Numbered from the stretch's first letter, positions 21,839 through 35,144 are shown. The stretch is 64,000 nt of DNA from Mortierella sp. BCC40632 (GCA_011634665.1 WAEK01000003.1:2450001-2514000); one strand, 5' to 3'. Numbers and translations are program-made. Notes: generated from the sequence alone by a model not told the origin.

Positions 21839-24817
21839 TTAGAATTTCTTGCGGAGTCGTCTGACTTGATCGACAATATGGGCCACCAAGAACCCCACCA
21901 GGATTTGAGTCACAATCCGAACAGTAGGGGCTAGGATCATTGCCGTTGCAGTAAAAGGTGTTCTGGAGGCAGCCTGCTGCTGTGCAGTCTCCAACCCTAA
22001 CTGAGCCGTAGTCGAGGCTGAGGTCGGTGTTGTCGCAGCCACAGTTGTTGCAGTGATGAGCGCTGATCGGAGAAGCGAGACCACACCTGGTCCATGATGG
22101 TGACCACTGCCTGCAGATCGGTCATTCGCTTGCTTGATCTTCATTCCATCTTTTAAAATCTTCTCATACAGCTCTCTCGCAAATCCCGCACTCCCAACTC
22201 TAGTCGCTGGACCTACTGTTGCCGCCGTGGATGCTGCAGAAGATATGGTGTGTCGACTTCCGTTCACAAGACTCTGGAGCCAATCTTGAATACCGCCCAT
22301 GGGTGTCGCAACTCCGGCCCATGAAAGGATTGATTCGCTTGCCTTCAAAACCACCAGGGCTGCGACACTAAACTCGATGGTTCCCGCAAGGACGTGCATA
22401 ATCCGACGACGGAGCCAAGTCTGTGTCCAAAGTCCATACAACTGCATCAACAGGCTATTAGAACGACTAGCACCCACTCCCTGATCACGCACCTCGCGCT
22501 TCTGTGAAAGATGTGAATCGATGGGCTTTTCAGATTTGTGTAGGGCCTGATGCCGGGGACGCTGCTGTCGAATGGACGACTTAGTGTGAGCCCCGGGTTG
22601 CTGTCGCTGATGCTTGGATGGGTCAAAAAGCCGGTATTGATGATCATAAAATGGGCCGCTGTTCACTGAATAACCTGGTCGAGATCTCCATGAAGACAAT
22701 GATGAAGACTCTGTCCTATGCTCATCCAGGAGTTCTAGAACACCGTCTTCATCTTCAGCATCGTATATGCGCTGTCGCTGCCGTTGTTGGGCTCCTGCAA
22801 TTCCTCCTTCCTGCATCAACTGCATCTGGTACTGAATCTGCACGAACTTGGCCTTGGACATTGCTGTTCCTTCCGCCGTCGACTCATCCTGGATTGTAGC
22901 CTCCAAAGGTAAATCTGAGGTTACCTCTACATCTACGCTAGAAGTAGGCAGGGGTGAGTTGACCCTCGAGGACAGTAACCGCGATGGGAGAGACAGGGCC
23001 GATGATGTCAGAGAAGCCGCCAACGAACGCGCACTGTGATAACTAGACTCGGCGGCTGAGATATCATTTTCCTTTCCAGTGCCTTCGGTGTAATCCTCTA
23101 AGGAGGAAGGCCTGTTCATGTCGCCCTCCATAGACTCTGAGAGTGAGTCCACCTTGACACTCAACTCAGTTGATCCTTTTGCTCCGCTATTAGAAGCACT
23201 TGTTGGCTCCTGGGTTTCGCAAGCATCACTCTGACTATTGCTTTCATCACTCCAGCGCGAAAAATACTGGTGATAGTAATAAGAGCCACGGTTGCCCTCA
23301 TCTTTGTCATTGTCTTCGCCGCCCACCCTCATGGCATTATTCAACAGTGTCTCAAGCTCAAGCGAAACCTGGTCGCACGACCGCCGGTATCGTTCATACT
23401 GCTCCTGTTGCTTCTCTTTCCACAAGATCTTTGAAAATTCTTTCCGAGATGAGGCTGACATAGATCTTGACATTGGCGACATCCGACCCGCAGTTGTCGC
23501 CGCTGCTCCCAATGATCCAGCATAAGGTGCTCGAATAATCGATCTAGATGATGATGCTGACCTTGTCGACATAGATAGAGAGGAGGGAGGTCTGCTGCTT
23601 GTAGAACGAATATATGATGATAGTGATGATGTCCTAATCCCAGCTGCAGGGTTTGGCTGAGATTCCGAGAGTGATGCAGGAGTGGGCGCTGACTCGTCAA
23701 CAATAGAACTCCGACGAGAAGTTCCGCATGGCGACTCGCAGTGATCCGGGGCTTCGTTTTGTCCATCTTCTTCTCTTACCACACTGCTATGTCGAGAAAA
23801 AGTCTGGCGTTGAGAGTACACAGATGAGCTTGATCGTTGATGCTGATGGGGTTGTGGTTGCTCTGACTGGTGTGGGAGTAAGGTAGATGATGTACTCCTT
23901 TGCAACGCCGTCTGAGCCTCGGCAATGAGACCTTGAAGTGCATTACAAATTCGATTGTACACTACATCATCTCCTGAAGCTGCTGCAGATACTGCGGCCG
24001 AGATTGCGGCCGAGGATTCAAATAGGGCAGATGCTGACGATGAGACTGTCAAGGATGAGGATGGTTCAGAACCTCCAGTCGGTAAGAGAGAGAGATCACC
24101 CTTGTTTTGGTCCTGCCTTGATCCAAAGAACAGCGACTCTGTGTCCGAGTCCTCAGATCCAACAAGGGTTCCTTCCGCACTACAAGTAAATAGACGTGAG
24201 AATAGAGCAATAGTCAGATGCTTGGCACTATTATTTTTTTTTTCAATTGTTCAGTTTAGACTAACCCTTTGAGCACTGGACGCCCAAAACGGGGTTCTGG
24301 GGGCACAGACACAGTTTGAACGACGATGACAAAAATATGAGCACACTAGTAGACCAGACATGGTGGATGAACTGTTGTTGGGTGACATGTGGGAGTGCAT
24401 TGTGCATACTGCTCCGATGCCAAGAACAATTCACCTCTTCCCCTGTTTGGATCCAGGTCAATGCACATGTTGCTCGCCATTGGCATAGTCATATCCTTGA
24501 TTTCTTCTTCTTCTTCTCTCCCCCTGGGCTCAGCTGCTAATAACATCACTAATTGGGGTTGGCAGCCGGACTTGTTGGATGTGCTGGGTAGGTGAAGTTG
24601 ACTAAGCCCGAATAGCCTCGGGGGCTAAAAGAGGAGAGGGCGAATCCTGTCTGTCGTGTCTGTGCTGTCCTCTGTTCCTGATTTCATCATGTCTCACTGG
24701 TCTGTGTGTGGTCCCTCTTGTCCCTCTTGGCGGCGGATGTTGAAGAATCACTTACTCTGCAAGAAGCGTCTTGAGCTCCTCGACAATGTGCTTATTGGAC
24801 GTCTCTGCACTATCCAT
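21839..24817 (-). CDS. Serine-rich protein with C-terminal membrane segments, unknown function
   Basis: My model has four exons: 24817-24756, 24523-24435, 24296-24266 and 24179-21839. They total 2523 nt (840 residues) and all joins keep frame. The first exon reads MDSAETSNKHIVEELKTLLA before a GTAAGT donor. Exons 2 and 3 are short and supported only by splice-site and phase fit, so the N-terminus is moderately certain; the large last exon is firm. It is rich in Ser and Gln, with a helical, charged patch (KEFSKILWKEKQQEQYERYRR) near its middle. The last 170 residues carry hydrophobic segments (around MHVLAGTIEFSVAALVVL and IVTQILVGFLVAHIV) flanked by basic residues, so the protein is probably anchored in a membrane by its C-terminus. 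I do not recognise the family. Confidence 0.65.
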
Positions 24818-24941
24818 GCCAATGTCGACAGAGAACAGAAATCAGGACAATGCTTAAGCCAATTCGCCAATTCACTTTCGTTCGTCCCGCCGGCTCGCAC
24901 TTTCTCTCTCATGCTCTCTCTTCTCTCTCTCTCTCTCTCTC

Positions 24942-24974
<33 letters not shown>

Positions 24975-25507
24975 GCCCTCTCTACTCACGCATTCAGTCG
25001 GGTCTCGAGGTCGACGACTGTCGCTCTTGTATCAGCGACTTCTGCTTGCAGCTTATGAAAGAGATGCTCGAGAACCTTGCCCTATTATGTTGGGAGAATT
25101 GCAGTTTGGTCAGCCCTTCGAATTGTTTGTGCCACTGCAGAAAAGGAGAGGGACATGCTGCTGGTCAGCGCTCCTTTCAGCTGCGGGAGACGGTTGATGC
25201 TCCTCTTCCTCCCTTCCCAATGCTTTGTTTGTTTGATAGGGGTCGAGATGCGAGAAAGAGGGGGGGTGCGTGTGTGTTTGTGCAAGTGTGTGAACAAGGG
25301 ATGCGAGCTGGTTGTCTCTCCTTGCTCCACAGACACTTTTGCTGACGACGATCGAACTAGAGGCATACTCCACAGCAAAAATAAAACAAAACAACCAATC
25401 GAGAGGGACGCCGTTGTGTCCACGCGGTATGAGCTGGCGTGGCAATACACTATGCACAAGTGTCCTGTTTATGGCTCGACTGTAGAGGCTGTTAGGAAGA
25501 ACCTTTG
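24818..25507. other. Gene-free spacer with CT tract
   Basis: This lies upstream of the minus-strand gene starting at 24817 and probably holds its promoter. A CT-rich tract fills 24902-24975. Plus-strand open frames here are low-complexity Leu/Ser products of that tract. Confidence 0.5.
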
Positions 25508-26542
25508 TCAGAGCTCGGCTGAGTATTGCCGCCTTCGTCGGCGTGTCTACGACTCTGAGCCTGAGAGCGAGAGCTCTTGGGAAATGAGTTTTATGAAAGA
25601 CTGGAGAGTGAGAACGAACACCATCCTGCTCCACTGTCTGTTTGTCTGTGTGGAGAAGAATTGGCGGACGAGTCGCTGGCCGTTCCTGTCTCGTCCTCGG
25701 TTACTGGTCAGCTTTAACCAGGGAGTGCTTCTTACCTCCTCACTGGCAGCTGTCCCTATTTCAGAGGCGGTATCACCGGCAGTCCACTTTAGCCGTTCTA
25801 AATCATGGCTACTGCTGTGGTCCGGGTCCTGTCCTCGGTCCTGATCGACACCATTGTCTGCGAGCATGGCCAGGAAGGATCTAGCGATCGGGTCAGCCAC
25901 AAGAGTTGCAGCAGAATACCGCATTGTATTCACGCGGTCATCGCTATCACCATCACCGAGCTCCGAGTTGTTAGTCACAGTATCGTCGTAGGACCAGGTC
26001 CGCGAGTGAGAGTGCAAGTGAGAGTGATGGGTGTCGTTCGACATTGTTGGGATAGAAAACGGTTTCGAGGAGAGGAACGAGGCATGGCTCGGGCAGGAAT
26101 CAGCATCCTTGACTCCCTCCCCAGTCTCCTCCTGCACCACCCGCATCTGCTCCGAATCCAGCTCGTGCGTGTGCGTGAGATGCATGTGTTGATAGGGATG
26201 CTCCTCCCGTTGCAGCAGCTGCTGCCGGTCGAGCCCGTTGATTAGCGAACACTCTTCAGGCGCGATCGAAGGAGCTGTTAAATGAAGTTCACCACCGGAC
26301 AATGTCTTTCCGGGGATGACAAGAGAGTCTTGCGCGGTCGGACGACCATAGTCCGAGCCACCCTTCACGCGCAGCCGGAGATGTTTCTTTGCTCCGTAGA
26401 GGCTTGTTGGCGGGAAGTGGGGATCATGGCGTACTTGGTGTAAATCGAGAGAATTGTCGTCGTAGAGGGCCGTGGACGAGCTCTCAAGATCGTGCTGGTG
26501 CTGTAGATGGGACCAAGGGTTGGTGGACTGGTCTGGCTCCAT
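25508..26542 (-). CDS. Hypothetical acidic, His/Ser-rich protein
   Basis: The main exon starts at an ATG at 26542 (MEPDQSTNPWSHLQ); an upstream in-frame ATG at 26629 is less likely because its 29 extra residues look like leader sequence. A GTAAGA donor occurs near 25738 after ...TAASEE. Splicing to an AG at 25547 gives a short basic end (TRRRRRQYSAEL) with a stop at 25508, in frame; without splicing the frame would close at 25547. The protein is hydrophilic, with runs of His (THHSHLHSHS) and Asp and no recognisable domain or membrane span. Coding status is inferred from length and composition; function unknown. Confidence 0.45.
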
Positions 26543-26803
26543 ATCATCCGCAAGGTTAATAGGTGTAGTGTTGGTCGGGGGTAGAAGGAGAATAATATGG
26601 AGTGTGTTTGGTAAGGATAGTATAGACACGTCAAGTGCTGTGGTAGAGGTGAGAGAAGCGCATGCAACAGGAAGGGCAGAGAGGATGAAAGGATCAAAAG
26701 TTGGTCAGCGAAAGGGATGAAGCTTGGGTCATGAAAATAGGATTGGTAGGGAGGTGGAGTGGTTAGAGTCGTGGAGAGATTGATCGGGTGAGAGCGCAAG
26801 AGG

Positions 26804-26890
26804 TGGATGGATGGATGGATGGCTGGCTGGATAGATGAATGGATGGATAGAAGGATGGTTGGTTGGTTGGATAGCTGAATGGATGAATGA
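26804..26890. repeat. GGAT/GGCT tetranucleotide repeat
   Basis: Imperfect tandem GGAT units with GGCT and GGTT variants over about 85 bases, merging into a GGAA-rich stretch at about 26900-26920. Confidence 0.85.
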
Positions 26891-27527
26891 AAGAGAGAAA
26901 GGAAGGAAGGAAGGTAGGAAGGATCAGGTGAGAAAGAGAGAAAGAGAGAGAGAGAGAGAGAAAAAAAGAAAGAAAGAGAATTAAGCCGAAGGAGACATGA
27001 GACAAGAATAGAAGCAACCAATGGGCAGATGACAATGCGGAACGGAAGAGAGGTTGAGAGAGTGAGAGGTTGAGATGCAGCGACATCCTTTTTTTTTTTT
27101 TTTGTGGCATCTCATACCGCCCAACCTTCTCCGCCACGACAACAAGACAACAACACCCACCTGACGCTCGGCATCCTTGTGCAAAGGGGATGACAAAGCT
27201 AGAAAACGGTACCTACCCTGGACAACGAATGCCCAGGAAAAAAAATATATAAACACTTTTCTTTCTTCCTTGGCAAATCCCAAATCCCTACTGTCCTGGT
27301 GGAGGCTCACACCGTACCGATGCATGGGTCAATGCATAGAACCCATCCATGCTACGGCCCGCCGGATAGCCATGAGATAGCGGAGCTCAACAAGATTAGT
27401 CCGAGCCTAGGTACGGGCCTGCTCGCTCATCGTGGGGGGAAGGGGAGATGAGGGTGGCCTTGCACCGACCAATGCTGACTTGAATGATGGAGAGACACCC
27501 AGGTCTTGGATTCGAGCCTCAAGGTCT

Positions 27528-27530
<3 letters not shown>

Positions 27531-27581
<51 letters not shown>
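27531..27581. repeat. (CT)n microsatellite
   Basis: About 50 bases of uninterrupted CT dinucleotides, preceded by TTTAT. Confidence 0.95.
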
Positions 27582-27585
<4 letters not shown>

Positions 27586-28195
27586 ACAGACATTGCGCAA
27601 CCCATGGCCCATGCATTACACATGTGTATAATAACCCTCCTTCGCCGGCTTGTATGCGTGTGTGGGTGAGAGGCGATGGGTGTGTCAGTTTTGTGTTGTG
27701 CGGGCAACCTTTTCGACGGCTCTCGTAATGCAGGTTCCCCCACACTAGTAATAGTGACCCCCTCCTTCTTCTCTTCCTCCTCCGATCGAAAATAGTCGCT
27801 CTCTCTCTCTCTTCTCTCGTACCCTACTCGCGTTTGATTCTTCCTTCGGCACGGTCCACGCGCAATTTTTTACCGTCCCTCTTCACACACGCGAACAAGG
27901 CACGCGTCTGTGAAGGGACCTCATCACTTGCGTGCCAGGTCGGGTCGGGTCGAGATTACCATCTTGCTCGTCATCTCGATTCCAAAAAAAAAACCGCATC
28001 TCGGATGCCATTCAAAGACCCGCATCCTGCACACAGAGAGATCCACGCAATGGCTCATTTCCCTTGGACCGTCGAGTTCCAGGCAAGGACAGAACACACG
28101 CACGCATAAAAGCGTTTACCACACCTAGCTCGGGTAAAAGGGAGGCCAAACCTGTTCGCTTTGAGGAAATGATTGCATTCCAGCCTGATCTTAAG

Positions 28196-28197
<2 letters not shown>

Positions 28198-28232
<35 letters not shown>
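28198..28232. repeat. (CT)n microsatellite
   Basis: About 35 bases of CT dinucleotides, preceded by AAGTAT. Confidence 0.95.
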
Positions 28233-28236
<4 letters not shown>

Positions 28237-29346
28237 GTGTCTCCATCACACAGACCGAATTTTCTTTTTCCAACCAAGGGGCTAGATCCTTCCGCACATC
28301 GCATCACAGAAATGGCCAAGAGAGAGGATACGAGGATCACTCTGAATAAGGACTCAAGCGATCGAAAAGATGAAGAAGAGGAAGGGTGGGAGAAAGGGAA
28401 GGGGGACTGTATATTTGTGCGTTTGTGTGTGCTGTCAGGCCGACCATTGCAAAAACACACACACACGCACACACGCGCACAGAGAGAGAGAGTGTGTGTG
28501 TGTGTGGCTCCTGCTGCGTCTACCAACCCCAAGCACGATCTCACAATCGAATACATTTCTCGGGCACCAGGTCTCTTTATTACTTTGGTCAATCTCGGCA
28601 CTGCTCGTGAAACAATCGCATGAAAGGGGGTGGAGGATGAAAAAGGGGGAATATTATTTAACTCGGGTGCCTACGCATGCTTGGAGACACTCACCCGTGC
28701 AGGTAGAAATACTTGCTACAGACATTCTCTCAAGTAGCCGATGTTCCTGTTCCCCATTTGCCTTTGAAGGAGGAGGAGAGGAAGGACTCTTGTTACATAC
28801 GCTTTTAGGTATGGCACTTGTTACCAGTATTGTTTTGTTTTGTCTTGCTTTGTTTGAACAGAACCATTGGGGAGCATGCAATTAGAATCCACCATTCGCC
28901 CAGCTCGAGAAATACAAGGCGAGCAATCACTGCACTTTTTTGCATTCTCATTTGTTTTCTAAATAGCTATCAACCCAAAGAGCGCTCGCAGTTCTCCAGT
29001 GGCGCCAATTGAACCCAAAGAGCCACTAAATTAGATTCACCATGCAGGTTTACACAACCGTAAAAAGGCACCCCAAGGTTAAAGAAGCAATACATGAATT
29101 TTGTGCGATTCTTTTTTTTTTTTTATTTTGGACTGGGTGGATACACTGAAAATGTTAGGGGCGACTAGCGTGGGCCATGCGGAGCAAATGGGAAAAGAAA
29201 AGAAAAAAAGTAACAAAGAAAAATAACTAGCTTTACAGATAATACCGATACTATTAACCCAACAAAAGACAAATTAAAAAAAAAATCGGAGCAATAGAGT
29301 CAGAGATATGTATGGGATGGGAGGGGGGACTGCACGCAGCAAAAGC

Positions 29347-30464
29347 TTATGACAAGTCGTGGAAGGTCTTGCCACTGAGCGTTGCCTTGACAATGCCAGC
29401 ACGGATCACAAAGTCTCCGAAATGCTCGCCTTCATGACGTTCGGTCGCATAACGCTTGATCATTGGCTTCAACTCTGCAACAATCTCGGCCTCGGTCAAC
29501 GATTCCTTGTACAGCTTGTTAAGACGTTCACCGTGATGACCGCCTCCAAGGTATACATTGTAAGCTCCAAAGGCCTTGCCAACGAACGCAATCTCAGCCA
29601 CATAGGGACGAGCACATCCGTTAGGACAACCAGTCATACGAATCGTAATCGCGTCATCCCTCAAACCACACTCCTCCAATGTCGACTCAAACTTCTGCAC
29701 AAGCGAAGGAAGATAACGTTCGGACTCGGCCATAGCCAGACCACAGGTTGGGAAAGCAACACAGGCCATCGAGTTCAACATCGCACCAGTGTAGTTGAGC
29801 TTATCCAGCTTGTACTTCTCGAGCATAGACTGGATCTTAGCCTTCTCAGACTCCTTGATGTTGGCAATGACCAGATGCTGGTTTGGCGTCAGACGGAACT
29901 CGCCATGGTGGATCTTGGCAATCTCACGGAGACCTGTCTTGTGAGGTTCCGCTGGGGTATCCTTCACACGACCGTTCTCAATGTAACAGCAGTAATGCCA
30001 CAAGCCATCTTGACCCTGTGTCCAGCCATAACGATCCGCATTGTCCGTGAACTTGAATGGACGAGGCTCCTGAAGCTTGAAGGGCAGGCGCGACTGGAGC
30101 TCGGTCTTGAACCACTCAATGCCACGGTCATCGATCGTGTACTTCAGACGAGCATGCTTACGGTTCATACGGTCACCAAAGTCACGCTGGACAAGCATCA
30201 CCTTCTCACCAGCCTCGATCGCCTGGTCGGTAGTGACATAGGCAATCACATCAGCAGTGCGGGGATAAGTCTTCTTGTTACCATGGGTCATACCCATACC
30301 ACCTCCAACGGTAACGTTGAATCCTTCCAACTTGCCATCCTTGTCCGTGATCGCAATGAATCCAAGATCGTGTGCAAACACATCAACATCGTTGCTAGGA
30401 GGAACAGCCACGACTATTCAAACAAAGACGAGAGATATTTGAATGTTAGAATCAACAAAAGAAT

Positions 30465-30503
<39 letters not shown>

Positions 30504-33500
30504 TCATAGAGATAGAGGCTAGGATGTTCATACCAATCTTAAACTTGCGAGGAAGATAAGTAGATCCATAAAGAGGCTCATGATCGACAACAGCCTCCCC
30601 CTTGACAAGCTTGTCATCCAACCAGATCTCACGGTAGGCCGAGGTCCTGGGCAATAAATGGGCCGACAACTTGTTAGCAAAGTCATTGACCTCCTTGTGA
30701 AGATGGGACAGGTGAGGGTTGGGGTTGCACATGATGTTTCGGTTGACATCTCCGCAGGCGGCAAGCGTATCCAGCAATGACTTGTTGATCAACTGAATGT
30801 TCTGCTTCAGGTTACGCTTCAAGACTCCGTGGAACTGGAAGGCTTGACGAGTGGTCAACTTCAAGGTGCCATTGGCAGTGATATCCGAGATCTTGTCCAT
30901 GGCCAACCACTGAGCGGGCGTCGCAACACCTCCTGGAACACGAACACGAACCATGAACGAGAAGGCCTTCTCAAGTCCCTGCTTCTTGCGCTCCTCACGA
31001 AGATCACGATCATCCTGCTGGTAAATACCGTGGAACTTAGTCAACTTGGTGTCAGCCTCCGTGAGAGCACCAGTGCTCGTGTCCTGGAGACCCTCAGCAA
31101 TGGTTCCACGAAGGAAGTTTGAGGCGACCTTGGCGGCATCATCCGCAGACTTCTTGGGTTCCTCAACAACTCCCTCAAGAGGCTTGCAGCCAAGAGACTC
31201 CCAGAGCTTTGGCTCCCAGGTTGCCCAGGCCGTCTCGTACGAGTCAGCATCCTGATCGTCACCGAGACCCAAGTCAATCAAAGGCTGAGCTCCGAGCTCA
31301 ACCATCTTGGCAAAGACATCCTTCGAGGGACGGTTGTAGAAGATGGCATCCTCCTCACGAGGCCAGTAGTGCGAGTCTCCCAAACCAAAGACAGCAAACT
31401 TGGTCTCCGAGACACCGAGCTCGGTCGAAGCATCAAGGGCCTTCCAGAAGTCACGACCATTGACTGGGAACTCACCCTGTCCAGCAGTCGAAACGACAAA
31501 GATAACATGCTTCTCCAGAGTAAGATCCTCGATCGAGACATCGTCCATGGCCGCATAGCGAGCATTCAAGTTGCGAAGCTTGGCACCCTTGACCAAGCGC
31601 TTGGCAAGACCCTCTCCGTTGCTGCCGTCAGAGGTGAAGAGAATCAACAAAGGAGGACCACCGAGACCACCCATCAACTTGGCAAAATCATCCTTAGCCT
31701 TGCGCTTCAAGGCAGCATCTCGGGCCTGAGCCTCAGACTCGATCGAGTGAGTCAAAGTACGAGCAAGGTCGGGGTTTTGTTGCAAGATCAATGACAAATG
31801 GTTCTCGCGCTCCAAGAAGTTCTGAAGATCGGCCTTGATCCGCTCAGAGTCCAAACGGAAGCGCTCCTCGCCCTTCTCATCCAGGGAAGGGTTCCAGCGG
31901 TAAAGTGGCCAGTAACCAGTATCGACAGCGATCTTGGTCTCCTTCAAGATCGTGATGGGCGAAACGGTACCCTCGTCCTCAGGGCGAGGCAAGTAGGCGA
32001 GCACGACTGAGGGTCCCTGGAACTGGTCAGCCTCAATAAGGGCGTGCAAGACGTGAGAATAGCTCGAGTAAACGGCCACGGAGGCAACAAAGACGGAACC
32101 GTAGTTCATAGCATAGAGTCCGATATCCTTCTTGCGGTAGTCGGGGTTCTGGGCACGAGTAGAGTAGGGCTCCGTGTCCAAGATCAAGACGTTGATGTCA
32201 ATTTCAGACGAAATGATGTGGTGCACACCCGAGTTGGCAATGTCATGTGCCCAAGAGTCAGCACCGACGAGCCAGTGCGAGGGCTTTGCAAAGTAGGATG
32301 ATTGCGAGTAGATCTTGGCCAACGCACCAACCAAACCATCAGCATTCTCCTTCAACAAAGCGATTGATTCGTCTCCGTGGCGCTTTGCCAACTTGCTGTC
32401 GGCCCGGTTAAGGTGCCACTGGGTCAATGCCTTGCGAAGTGGCTCCGAGATCTTGAGTGAAGAATCCTGGACAGTCTTAGAGACAAGCTCGGCAAAGCGA
32501 GCACGAGAGCCGATCTTGGTGACCAAGGCACCGTAACCAAACTCGGGGGTGTGCTCCTGCGCGCCCCAGACCGAGTTGGTCTTGATACCGTTCTCGATGT
32601 TGAGACGATCTGCAAAAACCTGGGAGAGCATCTGGATGTAAGGGGTATCGACATCCGAGTCCTGGAGTGGAGCAGCAGCGACGGCGGAGTGAGCGACATA
32701 GCCGGGATTAACGACAACGACGGGCTTCTCCGAGTCAAGAGCGGCCTGGAGATCCGCCTTGGAAAGCTCAGCACCCGATCCACGGAAGCGAGCGCTGGTG
32801 ATGGTGGGGATCTTGCCCTTCCATTCAACACCCTGGGCGTGGAAAGAGGCCGAGACATCGAGGAAGAGAGGAGTCCAGGCAGTGTGGGCAGCGGGAGCCT
32901 GTTCATAGACGATGACACGCTCGACGGAGGCGGGCAGGGCGGCCAAGAAGTGACGCTCGGACCAAGGACGGTAAAGACGGACCTTGATCAAGCCGATATC
33001 TTTCTGTTGAGAGGCCTTGAGGGTCTTCTCCAAACCCGAGGCGCCGAGAGCAAGCGAAACGACGACAGTCTTTGGCTGGGCAGGACCTGCAATCAAGAAA
33101 TAAAAAAAAGTAAAAGACCAATCAATGGCAAATCAGTTAGTTGTGTGACTCCCTTTCAAGTCTGGGGACGTGTAAAGACCCGTCCCTGCGAATCAACTCT
33201 GTGCGAAATTCGTCTTGGAAATGACGAATATTAAGATTCTGCTTGTCAGACCCGTCTCTGTTTGGTCCGAAGAAGCACTACAGCGCTCTCTCACTGTGTA
33301 AAAGTCCATGTGGATTTGTTCCCCTCCTCCCCACCATCATTTCAATGTCGCCATAACCTTACCTTCATACTCGATAGCGTGGTACAAGCGACCAGTGTGC
33401 TGCTGGAGTGTCTTCAACAACTCCTCAACTCGGCTGTAGATCTCCTCAGCTGAGGCCGCCGCGGTCACAGAACTGTCCTTAGCAGCTGCGTCCGACTTGG

Positions 33501-34176
33501 GGTTCAGGTAAAGAGAAGAGAGAGAAATCTCGCTCACAGCTGCCTGACGCTCTTTGTGTGCTGCAAGATCCTGCTCTGATAAAAGTGCAGGTGCGACCTT
33601 TTGGGCATCCAGAATCGCCTGCGACGCTGTGGATCCTACTGCTGAGCCATTCACAGCATTCAAGAATGGAGTCGAGGTTTGGACTGCTGCTGCTTGAGCT
33701 ACAAGCGCCAAATCAAATGCCTCCTGGGTCGATTCCGAAGTCAACACGGCGAATCCTGTCTGGCGAACGGCCATCAGATCAGCAACTGAAGGCACGGTTG
33801 GTGTGGCCTTGGGATTCTTTTGTGCGGCCAAAGAGTCCACAGTGTGTTCCCGTTCCCTGGTCTCGACATGGACAACAACCGCAGACCGTTGGGAGGCGGC
33901 CTTGAAGAGGTGAGGAATAGCGGGAAGGAGGACATCCGAGGTAGCAATAACGGAGGTGAGCTCCTTGTTGGCGGCAGCAGTCAGCTGGATCTTTTGGAAA
34001 GGATCAGCATTTGCGTTGATGGTAGCAACAGCAGGCGAGGAGTTGGAGATCGTATACCTGTCGACAAGATTGTCGATGGCGCGCGATGGCTGTGTCGAAG
34101 GCGAGTTGATAGCAAAAATGGTTTCAGAGGTGGCGAAGGCAGCCTGGGCCAAGGCATCAAATGTGGACGCGACCAT
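29347..34176 (-). CDS. MET5: Assimilatory sulfite reductase [NADPH], beta (hemoprotein) subunit
   Basis: Three exons, 34176-33363, 33086-30534 and 30413-29347, total 4434 nt and 1477 residues in frame, matching the unusually long fungal Met5/Ecm17. The N-terminal half resembles pyruvate:ferredoxin-oxidoreductase-like segments. A flavodoxin-like domain begins near residue 750 ([14 protein letters not shown], then [12 protein letters not shown]). The C-terminal half is the siroheme/4Fe-4S sulfite reductase module. Its cluster and siroheme ligands are visible as Cys-x5-Cys in [11 protein letters not shown] (about residue 1342) and Cys-x3-Cys in [10 protein letters not shown] (about 1383), plus the Arg/Lys-rich substrate-site stretches ([10 protein letters not shown]). 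It reduces sulfite to sulfide with six electrons for cysteine and methionine synthesis, working with the alpha flavoprotein Met10, which is not in the window. An A/T homopolymer of about 33 bases sits in the second intron. Confidence 0.97.
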
Positions 34177-35109
34177 GGTTTATCTTGTTTCTTGGACTAT
34201 AAGGAGAAGTGAGTTGGGTGATTGCGTTCCTGGATAAGTGTGGGATCGAAACGATGCGAAATACAGAGGGAGGATGAAGAAGATAAAACAAGTGTATGGT
34301 ACAGGATATATGCTAGGGGTGTGAAAAAATAGAAAAAAAAAAAAGAAAAAAAAAAGAGGAAAGGAGCCAACGTCTAATGGAAAGAACAAAGGCACGGCGA
34401 GAGGTAAGGGAGAAACGAGGAGGAATGAAGCAGACAAAAGTCTGGCTGGGGCATTGCCCGAGTTTATATGAATTCGGCTGGTGGATTGAGATGCTCCTGC
34501 TATCCATCTCTGCGCTGCTTCCTTGTCCAAGGGCGTCCAGGCGGTCCTTTGTTCGCGCCTGCTCTCGCTCGGAGAAACGCCCTGGAGAAGCAACTCGGTT
34601 TGGTGGTAGCCCTCCGAGCGGCAACAGTCACAGCGTATGCCCTCAGATCGCCATGCGATTGCACCATCGATCGCATCAACCGCGCCTCTGCGCGGCTTGA
34701 TTGGCTCCCGTGCTCACTCCCTCGTACTACGGCCCTGGCCCCTGTCCTCCGCGCTACGCTACAGCACACTCACCCACTACACTCACTGCACACACAAACA
34801 CGCACACACGCCTGCCACTACTACTCTCTGTGTGGCACAACCACAGATCTTCTTTCTCTTTCTCTCACTCTCCGTGCCCGCCCTCTCCGTGGCATCGCTC
34901 GGCTTCGATAAGTCAGCAATTTGAGATCGTGTCATATCACACCATCCCCCCACCAGTCAGCAAACCCATGTCTCCTGCTCTCATGCCAGTCTCTTTGGCC
35001 CACACCCACACTCTAAGCTCACCTCCCTGTGCGTTATGTGGGAAGAATGATGCCCAGGCAGCTTCCTAACAGCTAATAATCTACAAGCACAAGCCAAGTC
35101 CCACCAAGC

Positions 35110-35144
<35 letters not shown>

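Larger units (their letters stand above)
26543..29346. other. Gene-free 2.8 kb with several tandem repeats
   Basis: No convincing gene on either strand. It contains a GGAT/GGCT tetranucleotide repeat (about 26804-26890), GA-rich DNA (26890-26985), two CT microsatellites (27531-27581 and 28198-28232) and short AC/GT runs (28455-28505). A possible tRNA-like promoter pair just before the first CT tract is discussed in the findings. Confidence 0.5.

Noticed and set aside
24656..25345. 229-residue plus-strand open frame upstream of the Ser-rich gene
   Set aside because: Its middle is a Leu/Ser run from a CT tract, and the left part overlaps the better supported first exon on the minus strand.
29359..30522. 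387-residue open frame on the plus strand opposite MET5
   Set aside because: It is the antisense shadow of the third MET5 exon; codon and residue bias mirror the real gene and there is no domain or start context.
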